A DNA stretch of 64,000 nt from Phoronis australis (lineage: Eukaryota > Phoronida > Phoronidae). Location of the stretch: contig NMRA01000233.1 of the NCBI GenBank assembly GCA_002633005.1, positions 189,687-253,686 of the forward strand, in the 5' to 3' direction. Below, in pieces: positions 1 through 13,321 of the stretch (positions are counted from its first letter, which is position 1; each line of letters opens with the position of its first letter). The notes under the pieces are model-generated. The model had not been told where the DNA came from. It made no database searches and worked only from the letters and a program-made list of their open reading frames with translations. Position numbers and translations under genes: made by a program.

Positions 1-2850
1 CAAAAAGACGGAAAGCAGTCGTTGTTTTACGACATTAATTAGTTAATAAAACATGTGAACATTATTTTGTATTACAAGTAACAGATACTTCACATTGATT
101 TTACGGACTAGACTTTTTCTTACTAAAACGCGCGACTTAGGATTTCACAGTGACTCCATACTAAACAATCGGCAAACCAAAGTCACGTTCGGAGTGACTT
201 AATTCTAAGTGTAGATTGATTGAGGAGAACCCAGTCTTAGATAGCTTATTTCACAATTGCAACAACAAGTAACGTAATCGCTGTCCAATGAATGAAGCGG
301 GGTAATTGTGGTCTTGAAATTGGCGTGCTTTTTGGGAAGAGTGTATTCTTTTGTAACTAAGCCTGTGGCCTATTTCATGGGCGGCGCAGCACTGAAATAA
401 GTGGGGGGAGGCTATAGCCCCACCCCCTATAATTAATGCTGATAAAACATCAATCTGACATTGTGCAACGAAATTAATTCTTTACAAAACGATTTTAAAC
501 ATTAATCAAATTAAAGGTGGCTTTTCACAAATCTATTTAAATTCACATTTTGTCAGAAGCTACTCAGTTTTGGCGGCTGTATCGGAAAAAGTAATTCGAT
601 GACACTCCGTTTTCTAGATTTTTGGGAATCAAAGGCCAAAGTATAATTTTTTTTAAAAATTAGCGATAAATGTAAACTGTGTTGATAAACGCTAGTTGTT
701 AAGATACAATTTTTTAATCAAATCTGGTTTACTTTATGGAGTTTTAGGCAAGTCACGTAAATACTTAACGTGCAAGCGGGAAGTACGGGAGACAAGGCGC
801 CTCCTGGTGGATTTAGGGGCTCTCCTTGAGAAATTTTCAAACTTTATACATATTAATCTGAATTCTGGATCCTCTAATGGTAGCCTCTTCCAGTTTAACA
901 ATTAACTTCACTCTCCAAAAATCGCAGAAATCTGCGTAACTTACGATTACTCGTCTGTGTACTTGGAGCACACTAAACACGTATCCTATACACGGTCATC
1001 AAAAGTCATCCCCACAGCTTGACCGACATATGGCAATTTCTTGCGAACAACCTCCCTCTTCATCAACTACGCTTTCCCAACAACGATCTCCAAAAGAAAT
1101 TCTATTCTTGGAATTCTTAAAAAAAAATATAGATATTCTATGCATTGCATTGGGCAAAAGAGTAATTCCCCAGACCGACCCTCCAAGAGTGAATTTCGTC
1201 TGAAAGGGGTCGCCTAGTATGAAAGGGTGCATGATTAAAAAACTAGATAAGTGAGTGAAAGTTAATTCCATGATCGGATGATCCCCCTTGATTCCGCCAT
1301 GGGGCAACCCTCCGCGAATGGATCCTTAAAAGAAGAATGGATGTAAGTAAGTCACCAGTGTTTCATTCTGACGCCTGTAGATTATTGGAGGGCATATACT
1401 CCTCCCCCCACCCCCCCGTTTTCTACGGCATTTCCTCGAGGTAGATTCCTAAGGTTCCAGGAAGGTGTTCTTCCGACTAAGCCGGCGTTGAGCCAATTTT
1501 TGATGTGAGTGTAAACAAGGGATGCAAACATTTCCATTTCCGGCGCGTGTGCGGAGTTCAGGGGAGCGGGTCTACGCGTGGGGTTTTGTACCGCAGGTTC
1601 GGCGTTTGCTGCTCTGGAAGCTGTTGTGGAACTGGGGTTAGAGAACCTTTATGTGGAACCTTAGTCACGGCCATGGTATCATTTTCATCCCCTGTTGTTT
1701 TAAAGATTCAAGTATTCTTATTGGTAGGTGTTGAAGTATGATTTAGTACCCCTTTAAATAGTGTTTTTGTCGACCCTAAAACATATTAAAATCATGACAC
1801 AGTATAAGAACAAACGGCACTTGTCGGTACATATTTTCCGCATTGGCGTCTCACCTATATGCTGCCAGCAATTCTAATATATCATTCAATTGGCAACGGA
1901 CTGTGGTGACCTTTCACCAGAAATACAAAACAAGTGGCGCCGCTCAGGAGAGCTATACAAATACTCGAATATTTAAAAACCACCGAAATCTAATTCCATA
2001 CTGTGGCTACTTGACAAGCGGCACGCGTTGGTGGTGTTTTGATTCAAGGTCATTTTAATGAAAATTGAAGAACATCTTTCCAACTCGGCGTGGCCATTGC
2101 GGATTTGCATGGTCCCGTTAAACCTGGATGATCATTTACATGCAGCCGTTCAACGATTTTTTTACAAATAATTGGAAATACCGTTGTTAAATCACCATAA
2201 ATGTCACTGTGTATGTAAGGAAGACACGTAATTGTTAACAGGAGATGTGGCGCCCCGCACGGTTTTCATGCAAAATAACGGTTTCACGACTAGGCTATTC
2301 CTATGAGCGTGTCTGATTAAAAGTAGGGGTGCCACCGTAAGTGCAATATCCAATCCAGGATTTTAATATTGACCTTGGCAACTGGGCAACTGGGTACTGA
2401 TCGAGTGGAGTGGATAACTCTGCCTTAGACAAATGGAGATGATATCACTGAGAGATCACAAAACATTCTTGCCCGAAACGATACCTGAGAGAGCAAGATC
2501 TCCAGACTGTCCCGCGGCGCACCCCAGCACTCCTTTCTAAACGAGAACCCCCGGTGGATAGCTATGTGGCTGAGGGAGGTCTCGTAAATAATTGACGTTC
2601 GTGAAGATATTTTTTACATTCTCAAATAACGTTCGTAAACGATTCCTTTACGTTTGTAAGTTGCGTTCGTTGTTCAATAGTACTTAGTCTTAAAAAGAAG
2701 GTTGACCATAAAATGAGAAATCTGCGCTATTTTGTATATCTAAATTCCAGATTCGATCCTTTAAATCATAGTCCCGGACAACAGACACCAATCCCGCGCT
2801 ACGAAAGCACAGACTTCTGCCCACTACAGCAGTTTGGTTGCTGCGTCAGT
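1..2850. other. No supported gene
   Basis: Open frames here are short and lack plausible splice context or domain motifs. A GC-rich tract at about 390-430 (GGAGGCTATAGCCCC) recurs near 56,500 and may be a transposon end. A stretch at about 1540-1700 resembles one at about 3286-3440. Confidence 0.6.
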
Positions 2851-2851
2851 A

Positions 2852-3279
2852 CCGGGATTTTCCGTAGGTAAGCCCATGGGCGTGTATTCAGAAAAAATTC
2901 AGGCGTTTAGTAACACCAAATAAACGTCCGGGCGTTTATCTGGAAAAGATGAGCGTGTAATCGGAAAGTCATAGTTTTGCTAACTTCGAAATATTTTACT
3001 AAAAACTGTCTTTTAAAATTTATGTTAACAAAACATAGTTCGCCAACACCGTGCTCGTTTTTATTAATGATAAATCCTCCACAAAACTGAATTTGTGACA
3101 CAAAGTTGACGCTGAGTAGGCTTTTAAAAGGAAATTTTCCGAATAAAGCCCGGCTATTTGGGCAATTGACACCAGGAGTTGTAAAATCAAATAAACATGC
3201 ATGGGCGTTTATTCGTCCTAGTTTTCCGAATACGCCCATGTGCGTTTCATCGGGTGGGCTTATCTACGGAAAATCCCGG
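2852..3279. mobile_element. Tc1/mariner-like MITE with TA target duplication
   Basis: The two ends are inverted copies that start CCGGGATTTTCCGTAG and continue into similar GTAAGCCCA and ATAAGCCCA sequence. TA flanks both sides, as expected for Tc1/mariner insertion. Subterminal copies of GGGCGTTTAT occur near both ends, inverted or direct. The element has no transposase frame, so it is non-autonomous. It is about 428 bases long. Confidence 0.75.
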
Positions 3280-3281
3280 TA

Positions 3282-6200
3282 AAGACCATTTTCGGCGTGT
3301 GTGTGTGTGTGGAGCAGTGGCGCAGGTCTGGGAATTAGTACCGCGGCTTTGGTGTCTGCTAGTCCGTGATTAGGGTTCACAGGGCTGCACCTGGAATGAG
3401 AGGAATTATGTAATCATATTCACCCCGTGTGTAGTTCTATTTAAACTTAGATATTATCTTACTCTAAAGCTAAGAAAACAGCAGTAACGCAGTCCAAATT
3501 CACAAGAGACCAATTTTGCACGGTATATCTATCCTAACCATTTTCTCATCGACATTAGCTATCTCCTTATTTTTCTAAATTTCACTGACATCCTCTGTCG
3601 TCATCATTTAAAAATATGACCCTACGTACCGTAAAATTCTTATTCGATAGCTCTGTTGACAATACTTGTTGACTGAATTTTGGGACTTGAAAAATACCTA
3701 ATACGTTTTATTGATGTATCATCACCATCATATTTAACAACCGTAGGACGAAGATCTTTTCACTTAAACTGTTTTTTCTTTCCATAAATAAAGGAATTCT
3801 ACGCTTTTTAAGAATGTACAACATAACTTGCAAATGTAAATCATAAGGTTTAAAATTGTCAACTTACGAATATCACTTACTAACGTAAATTACATCTAAA
3901 AGTTTTCAAAGCGCTTGCGTAATTTTTAAAGGTTATTTATTGGACGAAATTGCTACGACTGTAAGTCAAATTCGTAGTTTGCAAACACATCGCACTGATC
4001 AAGATAAATTTCAATCTTTTCACTCTCCTGTAGCTAACCGTTTAGAATGTTTTTCAAGTAGTTAGCAGGTGTTTAGATTTTCATATTTACACTAGCCCAC
4101 TAATGCACGTCCTATCAAAGTTTCATGGATCCAGTCGTTCGTTGCTATTCTCTACCTTGTTATTCTCAACATTTTGCCACAATTGTTGACTCACGGGAAC
4201 AATACCACAAAAATTTGCTCGGACAAATAACACGAGAATGATTTCCGTCTCTGGGTAAATTTCTTTGGCGGCAAACTTTACAAAACGCGTTACTGGCGGA
4301 TTCTTAGCTTCAGCATCCAAATTCCCTTGAGTGGAAGTGTACATGGCGGCGGATCCAGGATTTTGAGTTGGGGGGGGGGGCAGAGTATTAATCAGGATTT
4401 CTCATGTCAGACATTCGCAACCCCGAACGGCCAAATGAATTCTGGGAGAATTTTAGGAGGGGGGGAGCATGGCCCCCTCTAAATCTGCCACTGGATTCTA
4501 TGGTCTAAGATGTAGGCGTACTTCCGCCTAGAATGGCGGGAGATGTAAATTTAGTCACACTCGCAACTGCAACAGAATATGACACCTGGATATTATCTAT
4601 CTCATCTTCGCTTTATTGTGTCTCGAATCGTCATCTTTTTTCATGATGCAGGAGTTACCATAGCAACCTAAATCCGTTGTATTTTTTGCAATTAATATTG
4701 CTAGTGTACAGACTTATAATTAATGCGTGTAGCAATCAATATGAAATGAAATTAATGTGCCTTAATGCTATCAGACATTGTCAGATTATAAGAGCTCGTA
4801 GGGTATCTCAGCTTTTATTAAATAACCGTACGTTATCATATCATCAAAATACATTTTGTCCAATATTACAGTATTATACCTTTTTACCTCCTTGTCACCG
4901 TAGACAATACGCTTTTAACGTTAAAATGGGTGTACCGTTTCCTTTTGTTTTTGTTTTTGTTTTTCAGAGAAGGGCTTTAAAATCATACCGAGTGGACTGC
5001 ACACCTACTAAAACGTAAGTTTGTTAACAATATTCTTATGACAAGGAGAATGAATAATGGAACAGCATTCCGAATGTCTTTGTTCCAAATGAACATGCTG
5101 AAAATTGCGACGACAATCCGCTCACGCTAAATGGTATACCTTAAGATAAATTACCTGGTTTGCTTATCAGCTCAAAATGACAAGACCTCAATCACCTCTA
5201 ATACTGACAACGTCAACAGGGTCGTCAAATACGTGTCAATATTATACCCACGCGCATTAGTGAAATTTCATCTGGAGACAAGGCGTTGAGAAAAATGTCT
5301 GAATTTACGTAGAAGACTTTAATAGCTAAACTGAGTTTTTTGAGCGTTAGATAGATTTTGAATTATTTTCTTTCTGGAAGTGACTGGCGTAGACATGATA
5401 AAACGGCAGATTTGTACAATCTACGGAGACATCTAACGCCCACTGCAAGTGACCCAAAAGGGTACTAGAACGAAATATCTAATTATGCTTATTAGAACAC
5501 CATTGAGGCACGCAGTGTATATTTAAGACTTATTTTAACAGATAATTAAATTTCAAAACATTGGCTTCATTTTATACACTTGAAGATTCTTATGAGGTTC
5601 GAAAGTTTGATTTGTTCTGAAACACAACGTGACAGGTGTGAGAGGTGGAGGGGAGAGCGGGCTACTTTCTACCCATAGCTTATGGAAAGACTATTAAGGC
5701 CTGCTCCGTGAGTTACTACAATCTCAACGTTAGTAGTTTTTGTATCTCCATCCACACTATGTGGCGCCACAGTATATAAATAAGAAGCCGTGTGTACTCG
5801 TATTTAAGGTCATACACATACAAAATATTGTTTTTTTTCGAAAATAGACTTTTGATTATTAAGTGTTTCAGTGTTTCTGACATTACAAGAGCGCATGCGC
5901 TTTTAAGCCTACAACTTGTCAATTTGTAGACTTTTCAATTAGGATTGAAAACATGTACAAATCCATCGTTCTGTAATGAACGAGCAAGCCTTCTCTCAAG
6001 TGCCAATTTGAAATTTTGCTCCATGATTTTAATCTTGCGTTTTTGGACGACGCAGGCGCAGCTCCGATTCACTATAGGAGTATTGATCTAAGCACACGCG
6101 TCCGCGACAGGTATAGACCATTTATGTCGACTGCTCATTCGCCGTGACACGTCTCTTTTTACACAAATCATCGCTTGTCTCATTCTCAAACTTCACTTCT

Positions 6201-7688
6201 GTCTCATAATTCGGGAAAATATTTCAAGACTTCGGAATTGGGATTTTGCTACATATCTCAATAATACTGCATGTTGACTTGTGGTACCGAGACGTGTACC
6301 CGTTGATATTACTTTACTAAAATTAGTATCATTTACAAGACTAGCGAAATCCGGCCAACCAAGTGCGTATCGCGCAATGACAACAATGTTATATGCGACT
6401 TGAACTTTTGAAGCTAGGATTAGACATAACTTTTAGAGTGCAGTTTGTCGTCCACCTCCAAAGGGTTACGTTATGAGTGGGAGCTGTCCCCAACAATTGA
6501 GTACCCAATCCTCTAAAACGCTGGGCCTCATCTAGTCGGCTTTCTAAAAGACACACCCGGTCAAAATATAGTCATGCACCCCTGGGGGGGGGGGGGGNCG
6601 GGGGGGGGGGGGGTGGGGATGGCGGAACCAAAGTTAGCATTACAAATTTATCTGTGGGTTTCGGATGCCACGCCTTTTGTAAAACGCGGGCCTTACCAAT
6701 ATCTGTGAGCGTTAGCCGGTAGGTGGCGAGACCGTCCCGACCGCCTTCATTAACTCAGTAACAGGGCAGTTGGCAAGTTGTTTTAACATACTAAGCTACC
6801 ATCTGATTTGTAAATGTATTTCAACATCTCCTATTTATCTCGTTTTTTGTACTTTTGCAAAAAGGTATTTATTCAATTATTGGTAAAAATTCAATTGCAT
6901 ACTGTTACTCAACTATAACCTTTATGAGATGCGAAAATAGAAAGTGTTCTGCTCGACTAACATTAGGGACTACATTGTATATTCTATGGTGACACCAAGA
7001 AAAGTGGGCATGGTAATAACAACTCGTGTATCACCTGAATAATGTCTACCCTGTTTAGCATGGGCGCACCCGGGGGGGGGGGGGGNNNNGGGGGGGGGGC
7101 TCGAGGGGCTCGAAGGAGCCCCCAGGCGAAGTCCACAAAGGACACAGGATATCGGCGCAGATGCACAATTCGTAGGCCTGAACCTAGTGGCCCCATTTTT
7201 TTAGTCCTCGTTGATTTTGTTCAGTAAAAGGTCCCCATATCGAGAAATTCGAGCCCCCCTATATTTTAGGCTGGGTGCGGACATGTTTAGGATTGTAAAA
7301 GCATACTTTTTGTTCACCTAGATATGAACTCATTTTTGATTGACCAGTATAAAGAACTAGATGTCACTGAGAGCACTTGACCAGACTCTAACGTCATTGG
7401 AAGCTTGGTGCAAAACAAGAACGCGAGTCGGCTCATCAAGAACCGCCAAACATGTCGTGTAAGTAGACGACATTTCGTGAGTCCGCTGAAAAAAGGTTCA
7501 GTAGAGAACGGTTTTAAATCGAGATTGAAAGCTTTTGAAATATAAATACTGAGTGGGAAGTAAATGTAGCCTTCACAAGTACTGTGAACATGTCGCTAGG
7601 ATGGATGCAACGAAGGGGAGCCAAATGGGAATTTACTTTTTGAAAAACATGTCACCATAAAGCATGTGAGTAACTTTTGTGTATGTAG
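3282..7688. other. No supported gene
   Basis: The stretch holds the GCGGATCC-type element at 4342-4494 and two long poly-G tracts at about 6583-6613 and 7071-7099, each interrupted by N calls (6598; 7086-7089), which are likely assembly slips. The longest open frame (4677-5018) has no recognisable features. Confidence 0.55.
4342..4494. mobile_element. Short inverted-repeat element, GCGGATCC family
   Basis: The left end reads GGCGGATCCAGG followed by a G run. The right end is a C-rich run, then CTAAATCTGCCACTGG, roughly the inverse. Related ends occur at 14211 and, as an intact element, at 34894-35055. It is about 150 bases and has no coding capacity. Confidence 0.5.
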
Positions 7689-7866
7689 TATGTACTGTGA
7701 CGTATGCACAGTATATTACTATGTACTGTGACGTATGCACAGTATATTACTATGTACTGTGACGTATGTAAGGTACAGTACTATGTACTGTGACGTATGT
7801 ACTATTTCGTGCTATGTACTGTGACGTATGTACACTGAAGTTCTATGCACTCACTGTGACGTACGC
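7689..7866. repeat. 31-bp tandem repeat, six copies, each with TGACGTA
   Basis: Copies start at 7689, 7720, 7751, 7782, 7813 and 7844, with an exact 31-base period for the first five. Each begins TATGTACTGTGACGTATG or a close variant. The TGACGTA core is the best conserved part, the remainder drifts after the third copy, and the last copy carries a small insertion. TGACGTA resembles a CREB/ATF half-site, but binding is not shown. Confidence 0.85.
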
Positions 7867-10686
7867 CGTACTTGGTAAATGATTGTTTTCTTTGGTTGGT
7901 TAAAATGTCGAGCACACCCCACTCGTGAAGTTGAGGGGATGGGCAGCGCCGCTGATGGCATTCAGGGTTACCCTTTTCCTAATTTTTATTGAGATCATTT
8001 TCTTAAGAGGCTACTCACGGATGAGGCCACAATGATGGAATCGGTTGCCATCTTTCCCTTTTTTGTAAAATCGTACAACTTTAACCTTTTACTTGATGTT
8101 AATAAACTGACCCGATGACGTAAGAAGGGTGACCCAATTGTCACTCTTTTGCAGTTATTTTTAATGATATAGTTTTTCATGTTAGATTATTTTGGGTAGC
8201 ATGCCTTTCATATGAAGAAACCCTCTTTCAAACAGGGCCTCTCTTGGAGGCCGGCGGCCAGGGACAATTACCCAATATTGCACACTATAGAATTCCGAAA
8301 CGGTCGACTATTAACGTGGTAAAGAAGAAAAAAATTCAAACCGTTCACGAAAAACATGGGGGCACCAGCAGCAGCAACACTGGAGTGAGGTCCAAAATCG
8401 TGAGACTGTTCCAAAAAACAAAAATTAGCGTTGGCCAGGATCGAACGAAAGAAGAACTCGGAGAACACTAACTGTGAATTACGCAAAAGATTTTTTTTCA
8501 ATAGTTCTATAACGATTGGCAAGCACTAAACGTTGAAGTTCAACGCATCAAACATGTTCTAGTTAACAATTGATTATACTAATTCTTTTGTTGATAACCA
8601 TGTTAGGTCTTTCATATCTAGGATTGACTCCCATGTAGACATACTAGCACTAGTACCTCTAAGAATATGTATTATAAGAATTGTATGTCTAATAATTATC
8701 CAAGTGACAAACATGTGCTTAAGAAGATTGTAAGGGATAACGTCAAGGTGGTCAAACCTGGTGATAGATTGAATGTGATTATTTATTATCAGAATAAAAA
8801 GCCACGTCACCTTCGTCATGACAAACAACCCCAGTCGTGAAAGACTACGAGAGTACCAGTATCAAGCTTGCAAACAAAAAGTCAAGTCGTGTTTTTAACG
8901 AAGTTTGCAATAAAAGTTGATGTACTTATTTCAAAGAGTTTCAACAATACTATTCCTCTTGAAGACCGTTATTAGCAAATCATTATTAATGAAGAATTGT
9001 TCGCACGGAACTCGCAGTGGCGTTCTGACTATTAGAAGATCGCGTGCAGTGGACGTATCTAATGTATGAATGTACTAAAAGAGCACAAACTTTCAATCGC
9101 ATAAAAAAGAATTTCTGCGATTTTTGTAGCGCAAATTGAACTCATAAAGCATGCCAGGCTTCCACCGGGAAGAACTAGAATTCATATTAACACGAATGAA
9201 TTACAAATATGTCTTGGGGGAGGGTCCCCAACGCCCCATAGGTACGCTCTGTCTCCCGTGCTTTCGCGGCTGCCTGTCAGGTACCTGTACTTGTGTGCAC
9301 ATCTTCGGTAGTAACCTAAAAATTCCATACCGTGAATAAGGGATTTGAAAAAAGTCTTGCAACTCTGGCAGCAGGCAGTGAACTCAGAATTGGTGTGCCT
9401 TCAGTTTTCACATTGTGTTGCCATGCGATAACTCAAATTCTCAAAGTTATTTGTACCAAGCTTTCTGATTTACATGTACAAAAATCAACTCATAGACGAT
9501 TTTAATTATTCTAAGCTACTCTTGTAAGAAATTGGTAATGCTGCAGAGAACTTTAATGTAGGTGAAAATGTCCACCCATTCTACCCTAAACAACAATAGG
9601 CTCTAGGTGTTTTATGCCAGTCTGAAAAAACCCGCTAAGTTTCAATGAACTTTGACGCAGGATGATGAAATTCGGGCAGTTAATATCATTTACCCGCCCC
9701 TGAGGGTCACCCACTAGAAACTCGGGTACCCGGCATTTTCAACGAGGGATTTTGATGCAGACACTTAAACAGTGTACAGGGACCCCCAAATCGCACCCTA
9801 ATAAAGTGAGCTTTCTCCACAACTGGAGCCTAAGAGAGGAAAATTTGAGCTTAGGCATCATTTCTACTATCGGAAATGGGCGAAACTATAACGGAAGCTT
9901 TCCTACACGATATTTCAGTTATTCATTCTGAGGTGATGTTAGCGGTATTTCTTCGGGTTTCGCAGTCCGCAACAGGCGTTTCGTATTATACCGCCTAAAG
10001 GACAGTACACGATTTTTTGTCATCATTTGAATTTCATAAAGGTCAAAGTCATGTCCTAACTGCGTAACCAAGAAACGTCTCCTCCCCAGGAATAAAATGT
10101 AGCCCTCCTTCGTCAAATTTTTTTGAAGTACGGGTCCCCATGTTCTCGTGACTGCCTCCACGGGGTTTGTCCCCACAAACAGCGAAGGCCGCACGCATGC
10201 GAAATTGGCGATGATGAGGCTGAAGAGGTGGCGATAAAGAAGAATCGATTTTGGGACTACGTGTGCAAAAGCACGGTTTGCGAAATCAAATTTATTCTTT
10301 GCCCTCCAATAATTTTTACCTTCCTACGGGTCTGGTACAGCGAACAAAGAAGGGTCTCATTTGTTTCGCGCTTCCCTCCATCAAGCAAACCTTCTGCCAC
10401 CCATGTCAACAGAGATATTTCAGAGCGTGCACAAGACGATTATGATCCATAATAATGGTATTATTCTGTGAATATAGAAACCCGAAGATTTCAAACGTAT
10501 CTCGAATGAACACTAGGTCAATTTATTCCAGTGTATGGTTTGCGGGATAAATTTGTTACATAAGATACGATAACGTCGTACGGCAACTGACGAATGTTGG
10601 ACCAATGTGCTTTTGATGCCCGATATCACAAGATAATGTCATGTGTGCTTTTTTCGTCTCGCATGTAAAGATAACTCTGACCCCAG

Positions 10687-10825
10687 ACGTGCGTTCAGTA
10701 ACGCTAGAACCTAGCTAAAATCTAGCCGAAGTCACGTGCTCTTATTTAAAATACACGGCCATGTCTCATGTAATCTCACGAGGTCTCGCTTTTTAGCGAG
10801 GTCCTAGTGTTACTGAACGGGAGGC
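10687..10825. mobile_element. Inverted-repeat element, copy 1 of a two-copy family
   Basis: The left end CGTTCAGTAACGCTAG and the right end CTAGTGTTACTGAACG are inverted copies. The interior shares CTAGCTAAAATCTAGCC and AAGTCACGTG with the copy at 13322. It is about 140 bases and non-coding. No clear target duplication was seen. Confidence 0.65.
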
Positions 10826-11039
10826 AGGTTTCAAAGGATACACGCTTGTGTTGGCTTAAGAAGTCATTGAGTTCATGTCGCTTTGAGCCATCTAACGACT
10901 GCAGCGAACCAAACGGATTGCATCATACATGTTCTCTACCAATAGTTACTGAACTTCGGCTTTCGACACGATTTAATGTAACAACACTACGTCATTGTTG
11001 AAAAGAAAGTGATATTTACGGAACACGAACACTAGGCAA

Positions 11040-11400
11040 ATGAGTACTCAACTCGCTGGCAGTCGAGAACTTATGGGCCTCCAACACTTTTTGAAGACCT
11101 ATGGCCAGGGTTCCAATCCTTTTACTCGAAATGAAACTCGAAATTATATTTGGCATTTTCTACTACTTTTGAGCGAAAACAAGAAAAGTGTCTATTATTC
11201 TATGCTCGAGTACATAATAACTTGCATGGATAATTCTTTAGCCCTAGTTTGCAGTTGACAAACCCAACATTAAGTCTAAAAGTTCGTGTTTCAACTCGAA
11301 ATTTCGAGTTTTTACTTGAGCTTGTAGCATGAATATAAGGTCGCCAAGTGCAAACTTGTACCAGAAACTCGTATGCGTAAACTATGATGTATTCGAGCAC
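11040..11400. repeat. ACTCGA-rich degenerate repeat
   Basis: The tract holds many ACTCGA/TCGAGT oligomers, including a 16-base perfect palindrome ACTCGAAATTTCGAGT at 11294-11309. A 15-base match to it lies at 33346-33360 inside the foldback element there, so this is probably a decayed relative. Confidence 0.45.
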
Positions 11401-11826
11401 AGTCTAATAACCACATGTATGAATTCGTACAAAAGTAGCAAAGAAATTGCCAAAGCCCAGAAGTTCGCTTCGCGACAGCCCTAGAAGCAGTAGGCATACG
11501 CTGTTAACGTTTTGACATGGGAGGAGGGGGACCATGCCGACTGCAACCACCCCTAAATCCACCTATGAAGCTTCTAACAGTCAGAATTTATTATTTCAAC
11601 AATTCAGTAAGAGCTGAAGTAGCCATAAACCCGTTCTCCGCCAAAAATAAATTAATTCTTCATTTCGATCGTCGATATAGAACTAGATTCATTTCGTTCT
11701 ACACTCAGACTAGATGTGGTTCCTGGCTTTAGAGAGAACCGGACGATAGTTATAATTGTTTTACATCATGATCGATAGGTTGAATTGTAACGGCGGGTCA
11801 TTCAATGATATGCTCAGAGTAGACCC

Positions 11827-12234
11827 CTGTGGCCGGTTGCATGAAACAGTCCCAAATACGGACTCATCTAAGGTCCATAAGTCTTTTTGTGTATTTGTGT
11901 ATGTATGGACTAACAGATGCAATATTTTTCTATCATTTCATTTTGATTACGAGCTCCTCTTTGATTAACGACATTTTCTAATATTATAACTAAAAACTGA
12001 GCCCAGAATTCATTGAAAATATATAGGGACTCAGTCCTTAAATTAGGGGTGTTGCATGAAAAGGTCCCTAATTACTTTCGAAAATATTGACAATTTAACG
12101 TAGATCACTTTCGATTTGCATCAAAACAATGCAAGAAAGGGCAATCTATGTTTTCACAAGTCCAAAAATACGCAGTAGATTTAGGGAACTTAGTTGAGTC
12201 CCTATTTAGGACTGTATTATGCAACCGGGCACAG
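11827..12234. mobile_element. 408-bp inverted-repeat transposon
   Basis: About 50 bases at each end are imperfect inverted copies. The left reads CCGGTTGCATGAAACAGTCC and the inverse of the right reads CCGGTTGCATAATACAGTCC, followed by matching ACGGACTCA and AGGGACTCA. The interior also carries GGGACTCAGTCC near 12030. No transposase frame is present. Confidence 0.75.
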
Positions 12235-12728
12235 AAATCATTTTCTCTGTAAGTAAGGAATAAGTTGAACACAATTTTGCATCGGTAAGTGGTCTGAATC
12301 AAAAGTCAGTTTGTTCGATCGCCGGCGTGCTAGCCACGTTAATTACACATGTGCAAGAGATGGTAACGCAAACTATGCGCCGGTACACATTACAAGCATT
12401 TTTTAAAGTGCATTTCATATTTACAAGGGCAAAAAGTCTATGAAAAATGCTTTCGAGAAAATTCAGTTGTGTTTTTATGTCTATATTTATTTTTCTTTAA
12501 AAGGATACCAAACCTGATTTAAGCCTATTAACATATATTGAAAAGGATTTTCCTATCCGGCTCTCTGAAATAAGGCTCTGTAACCCTCGCCAACCCTTAT
12601 AAGTTTGGAGTAAAAGTTGAAAACCCCTTTCAAAGTCTGCTAAACGGGCAAGCATGACTTATGGTTTAGGGAAGTTACACGACAACTGTATTGAAAAACC
12701 CCCACCAAGAACCGTAATATACAACGTG

Positions 12729-12816
12729 TGACACCTCGCTGGTCCACCACGTGCCTAGCCAGCGCGGCTACCGCCCTACCTAGCGGCACGCAGGGAACCA
12801 GCGAGAGTATGACACA
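12729..12816. mobile_element. Small palindromic hairpin element
   Basis: An 88-base imperfect palindrome. The left arm contains CTCGCTGGT and CACGTGCC, and the right arm contains GGCACGCAGG and AACCAGCGAG. It is bordered by GTGACAC on one side and ATGACAC on the other. The same arm sequence appears in the larger element at 55569-56061. Confidence 0.65.
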
Positions 12817-13321
12817 GGGAGCATGATTTTTTAGTCCAATCCTGGTTTTGTCATTCAGAGCTTGGACGCCAATGATGCATTACCACATCACAGGACGAGG
12901 ATTGGTTGAAATCACCAAAACAGAATTTAGTATCCTTTGTTAAAAAATTTGTCATCCAATACGGGTTGTTGATATCATCATGCCACCGCAAATGGAATGT
13001 TGTTATTTATTTATTATTTATTTATTCTTGTAATATTTACAATGAGGATAGCTCCATCAGTTCACACTGCTTTCCATGGAGGCCCTCAGTGTGTTGTCTT
13101 TTTAAATTACTTACAATCTTGATGCATTTGTCATCACAAGCACAATTACTTGCGCAATGTTTTCTGCAGAAATTCTTACATTTTTACCAAAAAGGTGTGA
13201 AATACCCTATAAAAACGCATGTCAAAAACAAGTTGAAATGACCTTTACCTTAGAGAACAATCTTTTTGCATTGCTGAAGATACGAAACAATTTGTCGGTC
13301 ACTTAAACTAGAAGGGATATC

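Larger units (their letters stand above)
7867..11826. other. No supported gene
   Basis: The open frame at 9919-10194 on the minus strand is overlapped by an equally long frame on the other strand and has no motif. A transposon lies at 10687-10825, and a degenerate ACTCGA-rich tract lies at about 11040-11400. Confidence 0.5.

Noticed and set aside
4123-4344. Minus-strand open stretch with a GTGAGT-like donor
   Set aside because: No clear acceptor, it abuts a transposon end, and the peptide shows no motif.
6583-7099. Two long poly-G tracts as G-quadruplex sites
   Set aside because: Both contain N calls, so the length is uncertain and may be a base-calling artefact.
7689-7866. CRISPR array
   Set aside because: The 31-base unit is a direct tandem repeat without separate spacers, and the window is eukaryotic.
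9919-10194. 91-codon minus-strand frame with protein-like composition
   Set aside because: An equally long frame overlaps on the plus strand, with no motif, splice context or neighbouring exon.
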